Source of the DNA: an uncultured Lachnospiraceae bacterium
Lineage (GTDB): Bacteria > Bacillota > Clostridia > Lachnospirales > Lachnospiraceae
DNA length: 64,000 nt
Direction: 5' to 3'
Assembly (NCBI GenBank): GCA_910588955.1
Contig: CAJURQ010000013.1
Coordinates: forward strand, 1 to 64,000
Position 1 is the stretch's first letter. Every line of letters begins with the position of its first letter. Shown here piece after piece: positions 51,514-60,784 of this stretch. The notes beneath the pieces are model-generated. The model did no database searches and was not told the origin of the DNA. It saw only the letters and a list, made by a program, of their open reading frames with translations. Both the position numbers and the translations under genes were made by a program.

Positions 51514-52368
51514 ATGGACTGGTACAGGCACAAAAATGAACGGCAGGTGCGCGTGAATACGGAGGGAGAGTTGGTTTACCTCACGTTTCCGATTTTGGAG
51601 GAGACGGGCATGGTGAGGCACCTGTTTTCTACGAGAATGGGTGGTGTGAGTGAGGGGATTTATAGTTCCATGAACTTGAGTTATACGAGAGGGGACCGGA
51701 AGGAAGCGGTGGATGAGAATTTTAGGAGGATTGCGGCGGCGCTTTCGTGCAGTGTGGAGGATATGGTCTGTTCTGACCAGACGCACACCACGAACCTGCG
51801 GATTGTGGGGAAGGCGGACGGCGGAAAGGGGATTACCAAGGAAAAGGATTACCGTGATGTGGACGGGCTTTTGACGGACGAGCCGGGGGTGTATCTGGCA
51901 ACCTTTTTTGCAGACTGTGTGCCGCTGTATTTCGTAGATACAAAGAGAAAAGCGATTGCGCTGGCACACTCCGGCTGGCGGGGCACTGTGGCAAGAATGG
52001 GGCAGTGCGTGGTGGAGAAGATGCGGGAGGCTTACGGCACGGATCCGGCGGATCTTGTGGCGGCGGTCGGTCCTTCCATCTGTCAGGAGTGCTACGAGGT
52101 CAGCGAGGATGTGGCGGACGCCTTTGCGTCGGCGTTTCAAAAACCCGGACAGGAGCGGGAGATACTGTTTGCGAAGGGCGGCGGCAAATATCAGCTTGAC
52201 CTGTGGCGAGCCAACGAGATTGTGCTGACGGAGGCGGGGATTCCCGAAGAAAACATACAGGTCACGGATCTGTGCACATGTCATAACGACCGTTATTTGT
52301 TCTCCCACCGCGCGACAAAGGGACAGCGGGGAAATCTGGGCGCGTTCCTCGGACTTTTGGCAAATTAA
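51514..52368 (+). CDS. Laccase-domain (YfiH/LACC1) purine nucleoside enzyme
   Basis: A ~284-residue protein of the multicopper-polyphenol-oxidase/YfiH family; recent members act as purine nucleoside phosphorylase/adenosine deaminase rather than laccase. Zinc ligands appear in SDQTHTTNL, FFADCVPLYF and LAHSGWRGT. ATG 51514, eight bases after AAGGGA, is preferred over ATG 51463, which lacks a ribosome site. It stands alone, in a gap between yraN and a two-component system. Confidence 0.9.
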   Translation: MDWYRHKNERQVRVNTEGELVYLTFPILEETGMVRHLFSTRMGGVSEGIYSSMNLSYTRGDRKEAVDENFRRIAAALSCSVEDMVCSDQTHTTNLRIVGKADGGKGITKEKDYRDVDGLLTDEPGVYLATFFADCVPLYFVDTKRKAIALAHSGWRGTVARMGQCVVEKMREAYGTDPADLVAAVGPSICQECYEVSEDVADAFASAFQKPGQEREILFAKGGGKYQLDLWRANEIVLTEAGIPEENIQVTDLCTCHNDRYLFSHRATKGQRGNLGAFLGLLAN

Positions 52369-52456
52369 GAAAGACTTAAAGAAATTCCCAGCTATTCCTT
52401 TATGATTCTGTGTTTTAATGATAACATAAACCGGTTTGACGAAAGAGGAGAAAACA

Positions 52457-53152
52457 ATGGCTAATATTCTTGTATGCGACGACGACAGAGAGATTGTGGA
52501 TGCGATTGAGATTTATCTCATGCAGGAGGGCTACACGATTTTTAAGGCGTACGACGGACAGGAGGCAATCCGCATATTGAAGGAACAGCAGATCCACCTG
52601 CTTTTGATCGATATTATGATGCCGAAGCTGGACGGTATTCACGCCACGCTGAAAATTAGGGAATACTCCAGCGTGCCCATTATTTTCCTGTCGGCGAAGT
52701 CGGAGGACACGGACAAGATTCTGGGTTTAAACATTGGGGCGGACGACTATATCACGAAGCCCTTTAATCCGCTTGAACTGGTGGCAAGGGTAAAATCCAA
52801 TCTCCGCAGGTATACGATGCTCGGAAACCTGAATACGGAGAATAACGCGCTTTTTCAGGTGGGAGGTCTGTGCATCAACGACGATACCAAGGAGGTGACG
52901 GTGGACGGGGACAGCGTGAAGCTGACGCCCATCGAATACAATATCCTTCTGCTGCTCGTGAAGAATTGCGGACGCGTTTTCTCCATCGATCAGATCTATG
53001 AGAGTATCTGGAATGAGGAGGCAATTGGCGCAGACAATACGGTGGCGGTACATATCAGACACATCAGGGAGAAGATCGAGATCAACCCCAAAGAGCCGAG
53101 ATACCTCAAAGTGGTGTGGGGTGTTGGTTACAAGGTGGAAAAGGATGCGTAA
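52457..53152 (+). CDS. OmpR-family response regulator
   Basis: A 231-residue regulator. The receiver has D8-D9-D10, phospho-acceptor D52 in LLIDIMMPKLDG, FLSAKS and TKPFNPLELVARV; the winged-helix output (~130-230) has LTPIEYNILLLLVKNCGRVFS and RYLKVVWGVGYKVEK. AGAGGAG lies six bases before ATG 52457. It is followed after 30 bases by a very large histidine kinase and is close in type to VanR-like regulators; regulon unknown. Confidence 0.95.
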   Translation: MANILVCDDDREIVDAIEIYLMQEGYTIFKAYDGQEAIRILKEQQIHLLLIDIMMPKLDGIHATLKIREYSSVPIIFLSAKSEDTDKILGLNIGADDYITKPFNPLELVARVKSNLRRYTMLGNLNTENNALFQVGGLCINDDTKEVTVDGDSVKLTPIEYNILLLLVKNCGRVFSIDQIYESIWNEEAIGADNTVAVHIRHIREKIEINPKEPRYLKVVWGVGYKVEKDA

Positions 53153-53182
53153 AGCCGACGTCATGGAAGAAAGGATAGGCGG

Positions 53183-56011
53183 ATGGAAAACACAGAGCGC
53201 GGGGAAATCCCGGAGATTTTAGAGACGGCAGCGGAGGAAGGACAGCAGGAGAAAAAAAGTGCCGAAAAGAGACAGAAGAAGAAAAAGACCGGAAAAAACA
53301 GGAGCGGGCTCAAGGCGCTGCTTTTGATTTTGCAGCATGCCGCGCTGGCGATCATGGTGTTTGCCGTGATTGTGGTGACGGTCTGTACGACGGTGCGCAT
53401 TGAAGGGGTGCACTCGAAAGGCAGTTACAGCTATATCCGAAGTGCCGATCCGGGAACGCCCTTTGAGGATTCGGATGCGTTCAACTATATCTTTGGCTAT
53501 GCGGTGGCGGATGTGATCCGTTTCGGTGTGGTGAGCAGCCAGATGGAGACGAAGGGCGCTTTCGACGGCGACAAGCTTGTGGATGTGACAGCTTACAACT
53601 ATCGGAACAGCGGGCTGCCGGAGCAGTATGTGACGGTCAGTTACAGGCTGGAGGATCTGTTGAAATGGCAGACCTACGGTTTTGCCTACAACAACGTGGA
53701 GATGAACAGGGCGGAGGCGAGGGCATTCCTCGCAGATACCACGCAGGTGACGACGATCGACCCGGAGAGCGGCTACCAGAATACCACCGACGCCAACTAT
53801 CTAAAGTCTGACGTAAAGGATTATACGGTGGTAAATGACGTGACGGCGGCGCAAGGAGCCGGCGAGGTGGTCGTTGAGTTTGCGGTGGAGGACGAAAATT
53901 CTGGTTTTGTGAAAGGGTATCAGCCGGCAAATGCGCTGGGGGATCCTGTCACGGAAGAGGAAGCGTCAGTTCTGGTGGAGGAGAGCCCGGCGGCGGAGGT
54001 ATCCGATGCGGATGCGGAGGTGTACGAGTATGCAGTCCTCGTCAACCGCTATAAGACGGCTGAGGGCAAAAATCTGGAGGCGTATGTGTCCGACTGGGAA
54101 GAGTACTATGATCTGTGCCATAACGTACAGAAAGCGGCGGAGAGCCTTACCTACAACTATAATGAATATGCGCAGTACAGTGACTTTTACAACGTCGAAA
54201 ACTCCAATGTACGGTTTTTGATTGAAAAGACTGTGGGAGAAAAGACACAGTATTACAGCAATATGACGGAGGGCAGCGATTACAGAAACCGTGTTACGCA
54301 GGCGATGGATGCGTTGACGGCAGGAAAACCGGCGGACATGTCCAAAGAGAAATTTATTTATTTCTGTCCTGCCGATATGGTTTATCAGACGAACACGACG
54401 ATTGCCGAGGAGACGGTAAGGCAGATGATGCAAAGCTATGAATATGCCTACCCGGAGTCTGTACGGCTTTGGATTGGTGTGGACAGCTCCTATCCGGTGC
54501 AGGATGTGTTTACGCAGGGCGCAAGATACCTGCCCAATCTCTGGCTCTGGGTGGCAGCGGCATTTCTGGCGGGGATTTTGTATCTGCTCCTCTTTGCCTG
54601 CCAGACGGTGATGACGGGGAGAGTGTTTGACGAGAACGGAGGGAAGCGTATCAGGCTGAATGCTTTTGATGGGATTCCGACGGAGGGAGCTCTTCTCATT
54701 GCATGTGGTGTGGCGTTTCTGGCTCTTTGGATGGGTGTTGTGTTGACGGAACTTGCGGGGGTTGATCCCACCGATATTAATTTTTACAGGGAGGCGGTAC
54801 ATCAGGACTGGTTTAAGGCGGTTGTTTTTGTCAGTGTTTTTGCGGCGGATGTACTGTTTACCTTTTTCTTCTACAGTCTGGTCAGAAGGATTAAGGCGCG
54901 GACGCTCTGGAAAAATTCGTGGCTCTGTCGTCTGGTGCAGAAGCTTATGAAATTTGCATGGAAAGTGTACGACAACGGCGGTACTATCCTGCGTACATGG
55001 GTGCCCTACGGCGTGTTTCTGGCGGTGAATCTGGTGTTGCTTGTATGGGGGTTATGCGACCAATACATGATTTTAGTTTTGTTTGCAGGCGCGATAGACG
55101 TGATTGTCGGCATACTGCTTTACAAGGATGTGAAGGAACGGCAGGGCATTGTGGAGGGCATAGAGACCATTACCGGCGGACAGGTGGATCACCAGATCGA
55201 CACGGAGGATCTGCACGGGGACAACAGGAGTCTGGCAAATTCCGTTAACAGTATCGGGAAGGGCATCAGGGAGGCTGTGGAGATCAGCATGAAGGACGAA
55301 CGCATGAAGGCTGATCTGATCACTAACGTGTCCCACGATATCAAGACGCCGCTCACATCCATCATAAACTATGTGGATCTGATCAAGAGAGAGCAGGTGG
55401 ATAACGAGAAGGTGCAGAATTATATCCGCGTGCTGGATGAAAAATCCCAGCGGTTAAAGCAGCTCACGGACGATCTGGTGGAGGCGAGCAAGATCACTTC
55501 GGGAAATATCAGCCTGCATTTTGAACGGATCAATCTGATGGAGCTGATGAACCAGACCATCGGGGAGTTCTCCGAGAAGTTTGACACAAAGAACCTTGTC
55601 ACGGTGATGAATGTGAATACGAAGGATGCGGTGATCGAGGCGGACAGCCGCAGGATGTGGCGTGTGATGGAAAATCTGTTCAACAACGTTTACAAGTACG
55701 CCATGCCCGGCACACGCGTGTATGTGACCTTGGATAAGGCAGAGCGCGGCGTGGAGGACGACACAGACCAAATCCGGGTGACGATCAAGAATATCTCGGA
55801 GAATCCGTTATTATGTAAACCAGAGGAGCTGACGGAGCGGTTTATCCGCGGCGACGAGTCCAGAACTACAGAGGGAAGCGGACTGGGGCTTTCCATAGCG
55901 CAGAATTTGACGATTGCCCAGAAGGGACAGTTTGAGATTGAGCTGGACGGGGATCTGTTCAAGGTGCATCTGACGTTCCCGGTGGCGGGGAAGCGTGCGG
56001 AAGAGACATAA
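53183..56011 (+). CDS. Large multi-pass sensor histidine kinase
   Basis: A 942-residue kinase. The N-terminus is highly charged (K/E-rich to ~42), then one helix (~44-70), an extracellular domain of ~380 residues, about six further helices (~452-655), and a catalytic core: H718 in NVSHDIKTPLTSIINY, NLFNNVYKYAMPGTRV (N box), FIRGDESRTTEGSGLGLSIAQNL (G2). The extracellular domain is not one I recognise; it is rich in tyrosine and acidic residues. The extra helices after it are unusual for VanS-type kinases. It pairs with the regulator at 52457. A terminator follows. Confidence 0.93.
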   Translation: MENTERGEIPEILETAAEEGQQEKKSAEKRQKKKKTGKNRSGLKALLLILQHAALAIMVFAVIVVTVCTTVRIEGVHSKGSYSYIRSADPGTPFEDSDAFNYIFGYAVADVIRFGVVSSQMETKGAFDGDKLVDVTAYNYRNSGLPEQYVTVSYRLEDLLKWQTYGFAYNNVEMNRAEARAFLADTTQVTTIDPESGYQNTTDANYLKSDVKDYTVVNDVTAAQGAGEVVVEFAVEDENSGFVKGYQPANALGDPVTEEEASVLVEESPAAEVSDADAEVYEYAVLVNRYKTAEGKNLEAYVSDWEEYYDLCHNVQKAAESLTYNYNEYAQYSDFYNVENSNVRFLIEKTVGEKTQYYSNMTEGSDYRNRVTQAMDALTAGKPADMSKEKFIYFCPADMVYQTNTTIAEETVRQMMQSYEYAYPESVRLWIGVDSSYPVQDVFTQGARYLPNLWLWVAAAFLAGILYLLLFACQTVMTGRVFDENGGKRIRLNAFDGIPTEGALLIACGVAFLALWMGVVLTELAGVDPTDINFYREAVHQDWFKAVVFVSVFAADVLFTFFFYSLVRRIKARTLWKNSWLCRLVQKLMKFAWKVYDNGGTILRTWVPYGVFLAVNLVLLVWGLCDQYMILVLFAGAIDVIVGILLYKDVKERQGIVEGIETITGGQVDHQIDTEDLHGDNRSLANSVNSIGKGIREAVEISMKDERMKADLITNVSHDIKTPLTSIINYVDLIKREQVDNEKVQNYIRVLDEKSQRLKQLTDDLVEASKITSGNISLHFERINLMELMNQTIGEFSEKFDTKNLVTVMNVNTKDAVIEADSRRMWRVMENLFNNVYKYAMPGTRVYVTLDKAERGVEDDTDQIRVTIKNISENPLLCKPEELTERFIRGDESRTTEGSGLGLSIAQNLTIAQKGQFEIELDGDLFKVHLTFPVAGKRAEET

Positions 56012-56036
56012 GCTGACATGTAATATGCATAAAATA

Positions 56037-56074
56037 ACTGCCGTTCCTGTATACAACAGGGCGGCAGTCTTTTT
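56037..56074. terminator. Terminator between kinase and prs
   Basis: ACTGCCG (56037-56043) pairs with CGGCAGT (56062-56068), with an inner CCTG/CAGG, then CTTTTT. It lies between convergent genes; the U-run favours the + direction. Confidence 0.85.
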
Positions 56075-57267
56075 CAGATATCCAGCCCGCTCACCTCGCG
56101 GTTATTGTACTTCGACAAAATCTGATGAATCTTGTCGGTGGGCGTGTAGATATTCGCCATAGATGCGTCGTGGTTCATAAAGTCGATGATGGATGCGATA
56201 AACTTGCTCATATCCGCTTCTATGTAGTAGGGCTTTCCTTTCAGTTCCGGCGGCTGATAGCAGAGGTTCGTCGTCACGATCCGGTCGAAGTAGCATTTTT
56301 CATAGGCGGTGTCAAAGGCGGCGAGTCCGTCCGTGAACAGCCCGAAAGTGCAGCAGATGAAAACCCGCTTGGCGTTCATTTTCTTCAATTGTCTGGCGGT
56401 GTCGATCATGCTGCCGCCGGAGGAGATCATGTCGTCGATGACGATGACATCTTTGCCGTCCACGTTATCTCCCAGAAATTCATGTGCCACAATGGGATTT
56501 TTTCCGTTTACGATCGTGGAGTAATCCCGGCGTTTGTAAAACATGCCGGTGTCCACGCCGAGCACGTTTGCCAGATAAACCGCCCGGTCTAACGCTCCCT
56601 CGTCAGGGCTGATAACAAGCGTGTGATCCTTGTCGATAATCAAGTTTTTCTCCATGCGAAGAAGCGCACGGATAAACTGATAGGGGGGCATGAAATTGTC
56701 GAACCCTTTGATGGGCACGGAATTTTGCACCCGGGGATCATGGGCGTCGAAGGTGATGAAATTGGATACGCCCATATCCATCAGTTCCTTGATTGCGTAT
56801 GCGCAGTCGAGAGACTCCCTGCCGTTTCTCTTGTGCTGCCGTCCCTCATAGAGAAAGGGCATAATCACGTTGATACGGTGCGCTTTGCCGTTTATGGCGG
56901 AAATGATCCGCTTTAAATCCTGATAGTGGTCGTCGGGTGACATATGGTTTGTGAACCCGTTCATACTGTAGGTGATGCTGTGGTTGCAGACATCTGTCAA
57001 AAGGAAGACGTCCTTGCCTCTCACGGAATCGTGCAGGACGGCTTTGCCCTCACCTGTTCCGAAACGGGGGCACTCCACCTCCATCAGATAATTATTTTCC
57101 ATATAGCCGTGGAAAGCGGGATCGTTTTTGACGTCGTTTTGCAGATCGCGGCGGTATTCCACCAGATGATGATTTACTTTTTCCGCCAGAGGGAGAGCTG
57201 CTTTCGGAGCAAGAAGCTTCATTGCCGCCACTGGCATAGAATGTTCAAGTTGTTCTGTGTTAGGCAT
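56074..57267 (-). CDS. prs: Ribose-phosphate pyrophosphokinase
   Basis: A 397-residue PRPP synthase making phosphoribosyl diphosphate from ribose 5-phosphate and ATP. ATG at 57267 has TGGAG six bases before it; the open frame continues far upstream through antisense der and is not coding there. Motifs: FLLTDVCNHS, DHYQDLKRIISAI, FITFDAHDP (pyrophosphate region), LVISPDEGALDRA, and the PRPP loop VIVIDDMISSGGSMIDTA. It is ~80 residues longer than classical Prs, mostly at the N-terminus, as in a Clostridia subgroup. Confidence 0.93.
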   Translation of the reverse strand: MPNTEQLEHSMPVAAMKLLAPKAALPLAEKVNHHLVEYRRDLQNDVKNDPAFHGYMENNYLMEVECPRFGTGEGKAVLHDSVRGKDVFLLTDVCNHSITYSMNGFTNHMSPDDHYQDLKRIISAINGKAHRINVIMPFLYEGRQHKRNGRESLDCAYAIKELMDMGVSNFITFDAHDPRVQNSVPIKGFDNFMPPYQFIRALLRMEKNLIIDKDHTLVISPDEGALDRAVYLANVLGVDTGMFYKRRDYSTIVNGKNPIVAHEFLGDNVDGKDVIVIDDMISSGGSMIDTARQLKKMNAKRVFICCTFGLFTDGLAAFDTAYEKCYFDRIVTTNLCYQPPELKGKPYYIEADMSKFIASIIDFMNHDASMANIYTPTDKIHQILSKYNNREVSGLDI

Positions 57268-57283
57268 GTTTACTCCACTGGAA

Positions 57284-57299
57284 CGTGCGCGCGGGCACG
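57284..57299. repeat. GTGC/GCAC palindrome in the prs leader
   Basis: CGTGC-GCGCGG-GCACG lies 16 bases upstream of the prs start. With its TGGAA flank it matches the motif upstream of the xylanase (19566-19582), though in opposite orientation to the gene. Confidence 0.35.
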
Positions 57300-57337
57300 G
57301 TTTGTTATTCTTAGTACAGAGGGTTCCTGCTAAATTT

Positions 57338-57366
57338 TTTATAACATTATGGCGGGGACATGTCAA
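57338..57366 (-). promoter_or_regulatory. Consensus prs promoter
   Basis: Read on the minus strand: TTGACA (57366-57361), 17-base spacer, TATAAA (57343-57338). The predicted leader is ~65 bases and holds the palindrome at 57284-57299. Confidence 0.75.
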
Positions 57367-57408
57367 GAAGATTTGGCTCCTGTTCTTCAAATTTCGCGCG
57401 GGTTTGGC

Positions 57409-57437
57409 TTTACAAGCGTGCCAAGATGATGTAAAAT
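57409..57437 (+). promoter_or_regulatory. Predicted der promoter
   Basis: TTTACA (57409-57414), 17-base spacer, TAAAAT (57432-57437), about 95 bases before der. It is divergent from the prs promoter. Confidence 0.6.
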
Positions 57438-57531
57438 CAAGCGGTATATGACTTGTTGGTATGATGGGGAAAGAAGGTCGTGTGGATAACCGCCGCCGTC
57501 TCGTTTCCCGAAGTAAAATGGAGAGTGTGAC

Positions 57532-58869
57532 ATGAGCAGGAAAAAATCCAAGCCGATCGTGGCTGTGGTGGGAAGACCGAACGTGGGAAAATCCACCCTG
57601 TTTAACGCGCTGGCGGGTGAAAATATAGCGATTGTAAAAGATACGCCGGGAATTACCAGAGATCGGATTTACGCGGACGTTTCGTGGCTTGACCGGAATT
57701 TTACACTGATCGATACGGGAGGTATCGAGCCGGAGAGTAAGGATATCATTCTGTCCCAGATGCGGGAACAGGCGCAGATCGCCATAGATACGGCGGATGT
57801 GATTGTCTTTTTGGTGGACGTGAAGCAGGGGCTGCAGGATGCAGATTCCAAGGTGGCGGACATGCTCAGACGTTCCCGAAAGCCCGTGATTTTGGCTGTC
57901 AATAAGGTGGATGACTTTAAGAAATATATGGCGGATGTTTACGAGTTTTATAACCTGGGGATTGGAGAGCCTTACCCCATATCCTCCACGAATCGTCTCG
58001 GTTTCGGAGAGCTTCTGGATGAGGTGATCGCCTATTTCGGGGAAGAGACAGAGGAGGAAGAGGAGGATGACCGCATCAAGGTGGCAATCATCGGAAAGCC
58101 GAACGTGGGAAAATCCTCTATCATCAACCGCCTGATCGGTGAAAACCGTCTCATTGTCTCGGATATCGCCGGGACGACGAGGGACGCCGTTGACACGGAG
58201 ATCACACACAACGGGAAAGAGTATGTCTTTATCGATACGGCGGGGCTTCGGAGAAAAAATAAAATCAAGGAAGAACTGGAACGCTATATGATCATCCGCA
58301 CGGTGTCGGCGGTGGAGCGGGCGGATATCGCCGTGCTCATCATAGACGCCGTGGAGGGCGTGACGGAACAGGACGCAAAGATTGCCGGGATTGCCCATGA
58401 CAGAGGCAAAGCCGTGATTATCGCGGTCAACAAATGGGACGCCATAGAGAAGGACAACCAGACGGTAAAAGAGTACACACAGAAAATAAGACAGGTGTTA
58501 TCTTTTATGTCCTATGCGGAGATCATGTTTATCTCGGCGGTGAGCGGACAGCGGCTGATGAAACTGTATGACGTGATAGATGCGGTGAATGAGAATCATT
58601 CCATGCGCATAGCGACTGGCGTGTTAAACGAAATTGTGACGGAGGCGGTGGCGCTGCAGCAGCCCCCCTCGGACAAGGGAAAACGCCTGCGAATCTATTA
58701 CACGACACAGGTTGCGGTGAAGCCGCCTACCTTTGTGATTTTCGTAAACGACAAGGAACTGATGCACTTTTCCTATCTGCGGTATTTGGAAAATCAGATT
58801 CGGGATACCTTCGGTTTTGTGGGAACGCCCCTGAAATTTTTTGTCAGGGAGAGAAAGGATAACAGATAA
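57532..58869 (+). CDS. der: Ribosome-associated GTPase Der (EngA)
   Basis: A 445-residue double GTPase for 50S assembly. GTPase 1: GRPNVGKSTLFNALAG, DTGGIEP, NKVDD; GTPase 2: GKPNVGKSSIINRLIG, DTAGLRRKNK, NKWDAIEKD. The C-terminal KH-like domain (~360-440) includes RLRIYYTTQVAVKPPTFVIF. Complete. plsY begins 2 bases after its stop, so der, plsY and gpsA form one transcription unit. Confidence 0.97.
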   Translation: MSRKKSKPIVAVVGRPNVGKSTLFNALAGENIAIVKDTPGITRDRIYADVSWLDRNFTLIDTGGIEPESKDIILSQMREQAQIAIDTADVIVFLVDVKQGLQDADSKVADMLRRSRKPVILAVNKVDDFKKYMADVYEFYNLGIGEPYPISSTNRLGFGELLDEVIAYFGEETEEEEEDDRIKVAIIGKPNVGKSSIINRLIGENRLIVSDIAGTTRDAVDTEITHNGKEYVFIDTAGLRRKNKIKEELERYMIIRTVSAVERADIAVLIIDAVEGVTEQDAKIAGIAHDRGKAVIIAVNKWDAIEKDNQTVKEYTQKIRQVLSFMSYAEIMFISAVSGQRLMKLYDVIDAVNENHSMRIATGVLNEIVTEAVALQQPPSDKGKRLRIYYTTQVAVKPPTFVIFVNDKELMHFSYLRYLENQIRDTFGFVGTPLKFFVRERKDNR

Positions 58870-58871
58870 AA

Positions 58872-59546
58872 GTGGAACGGATCTTTTGCTTACTGATCGG
58901 ATATGTGTTTGGGCTTTTTCAGACGGCTTACATTTACGGGAGACTGCACGGCATCGATATCAGGAATTACGGGAGCGGCAATGCGGGCACGACCAACACG
59001 CTCCGGGTATTCGGGACGAAAGCCGGACTGCTGGTGCTTTTTGGCGATATCATGAAATGCATTTTGGCAGTTGTGATTACGGGCGTTACTTTTGGCGACA
59101 GCCACCCGGATATGGTTTACCTGTTGAAAATGTACACGGCGGCGGGGGCAATCATCGGGCACAACTTTCCCTTTTACCTCAAATTTAAGGGAGGGAAGGG
59201 CATTGCGGCTACGGCGGGACTGATCCTGTCCTTTCATCCGTATTTGATTCCCATGGGAATTATCCTCTTTTTCGGCGCGTTCTTCATCACCCACTATGTA
59301 TCGCTGGGATCGCTTCTTGTTTATGCGGGATTTATGATTGAATTGATAATATTGGGGCAGATGGGAATATTTGGCATGTCGCAGGCGTATTTGATCGAGA
59401 TGTATGTCATAGCGGGGTTTTTGACGGTGATGGCGTACTGGAAACACAGGGAGAATATCAAACGGCTTGTAAGCGGTACAGAGCGGAAAACTTATCTCAC
59501 GCACAAAAGTACAGGGGCGGAGGAGAATACGGAACATAAAGGGTAA
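58872..59546 (+). CDS. plsY: Glycerol-3-phosphate acyltransferase PlsY
   Basis: A 224-residue integral membrane enzyme using acyl phosphate (from PlsX, 24839) to acylate glycerol 3-phosphate. Motifs: GSGNAGTTNTLRVFG, GHNFPFYLKFKGGKGIAATAG, then several helices. The start is GTG 58872, eleven bases after AAAGGA. The ~25-residue hydrophilic tail is longer than usual. It is directly followed by gpsA, which makes its substrate. Confidence 0.95.
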   Translation: MERIFCLLIGYVFGLFQTAYIYGRLHGIDIRNYGSGNAGTTNTLRVFGTKAGLLVLFGDIMKCILAVVITGVTFGDSHPDMVYLLKMYTAAGAIIGHNFPFYLKFKGGKGIAATAGLILSFHPYLIPMGIILFFGAFFITHYVSLGSLLVYAGFMIELIILGQMGIFGMSQAYLIEMYVIAGFLTVMAYWKHRENIKRLVSGTERKTYLTHKSTGAEENTEHKG

Positions 59547-59564
59547 GAGACGAGGAGGTAACAT

Positions 59565-60581
59565 ATGGCGGATATCAGTATCATAGGAGCGGGAAGCTGG
59601 GGGACGGCGTTGGCGGTTCTTCTTCACAAAAACGGGCACAATGTCACGATCTGGTCTATTATGGAGACAGAGATTGAGATGCTTAAGAAGGAGCATGAAC
59701 ATAAGGATAAGCTGCCGGGCGTCAAGCTGCCGGAGGATATGATGTTTACTACGGATCTGGAAGCGGCGGTTTCCGATAAGGATGTGCTCGTGCTGGCAGT
59801 TCCCTCGCCCTATACGAGAAGCACTTCCCATTCCATGCAGCCCTTTGTGAAGGAGGGGCAGATTATTGTCAATGTGGCGAAGGGAATCGAGGAAAAGACC
59901 CTGATGACCCTGTCCCAGATCATAGAGGAGGAGATTCCGCAGGCGGAAGTGGCGGTGCTCTCCGGACCGTCCCACGCGGAGGAAGTGGGCAGGGGCATTC
60001 CCACGACGATCGTGGTGGGAGCGGAGAAGAAGGCGACAGCCGAGTATCTGCAAAATGTCTTTATGAACGAGGTATTCCGCGTCTATATCAGCCCGGATGT
60101 GCTTGGCATAGAACTCGGCGCGGCACTTAAGAACGTGGTTGCGCTGGCGGCGGGAATCGCCGACGGTCTAGGCTGCGGGGACAACACGAAGGCGGCGCTC
60201 ATCACAAGAGGCATTGCGGAGATAGCAAGGCTTGGGCTTGCAATGGGCGGCAGGATCGAGACGTTCAGCGGGCTTACCGGTATCGGTGATCTGATCGTGA
60301 CCTGTGCCTCCATGCATTCGAGAAACCGCCGCGCCGGTATTCTGATCGGCAAGGGCTATACGATGGAGCAGGCGATGGACGAGGTGAAGATGGTGGTGGA
60401 GGGCGTTTACTCCGCCAAGGCGGCTATGGGGCTTGCGAAGAAGTACGACGTGCAGATTCCCATCATCGAGCAGGTGAATGCGGTCCTGTTTGAAGGGATG
60501 CCCGTGGACGAGGCGGTGAAGAACCTGATGCTGCGGGACAAGAAGATAGAGAATCCGTTGATTCCGTGGGAAGAGAAATAG
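59565..60581 (+). CDS. gpsA: Glycerol-3-phosphate dehydrogenase [NAD(P)+]
   Basis: A 338-residue enzyme reducing dihydroxyacetone phosphate to glycerol 3-phosphate for phospholipids. Motifs: ISIIGAGSWGTALAVLLHKNGH (nucleotide site), VNVAKGIE, LSGPSHAEEVGRGIPTT, ELGAALKNVVALAAG (catalytic Lys) and GLTGIGDLIVTCASMHSRNRR. GAGGAGG precedes the ATG. Terminator follows. Confidence 0.97.
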   Translation: MADISIIGAGSWGTALAVLLHKNGHNVTIWSIMETEIEMLKKEHEHKDKLPGVKLPEDMMFTTDLEAAVSDKDVLVLAVPSPYTRSTSHSMQPFVKEGQIIVNVAKGIEEKTLMTLSQIIEEEIPQAEVAVLSGPSHAEEVGRGIPTTIVVGAEKKATAEYLQNVFMNEVFRVYISPDVLGIELGAALKNVVALAAGIADGLGCGDNTKAALITRGIAEIARLGLAMGGRIETFSGLTGIGDLIVTCASMHSRNRRAGILIGKGYTMEQAMDEVKMVVEGVYSAKAAMGLAKKYDVQIPIIEQVNAVLFEGMPVDEAVKNLMLRDKKIENPLIPWEEK

Positions 60582-60614
60582 GGGTAGAATTTTTCATATG
60601 ATACGAAGATAGAG

Positions 60615-60636
60615 GGACTGTTTCGGCAGTCCTTTT
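60615..60636 (+). terminator. Terminator after gpsA
   Basis: GGACTG (60615-60620), loop TTTCGG, CAGTCC (60627-60632), then TTTT. Confidence 0.8.
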
Positions 60637-60678
60637 CTTATGCCCGGAAATTCCGGAACCTGAATTGCAAATCACTAT

Positions 60679-60713
60679 AGTCATTTAGTGCAATTCATGG
60701 TCGTTTGGTGCAA
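60679..60713 (+). promoter_or_regulatory. Pair of direct-repeat LytTR boxes before regulator operon
   Basis: AGTCATTTAGTGCAA (60679-60693) and GGTCGTTTGGTGCAA (60699-60713) repeat with a 20-base period. A TATACT (60746-60751) lies 32 bases on, without a good -35, as expected for an activated promoter. LytTR proteins bind paired direct repeats about two helical turns apart. Confidence 0.75.
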
Positions 60714-60784
60714 CGCTGTCTGATAATAATAACTTCATAATCCGATATACTTTACAACGAATAAATTCAGAAATGAGGATAACG

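Noticed and set aside
57268..58398. Long minus-strand open frame continuous with prs (774 codons in total)
   Set aside because: The extra part is antisense to der, has no protein-like motifs, and prs has a good start at 57267 with its own ribosome site and promoter.
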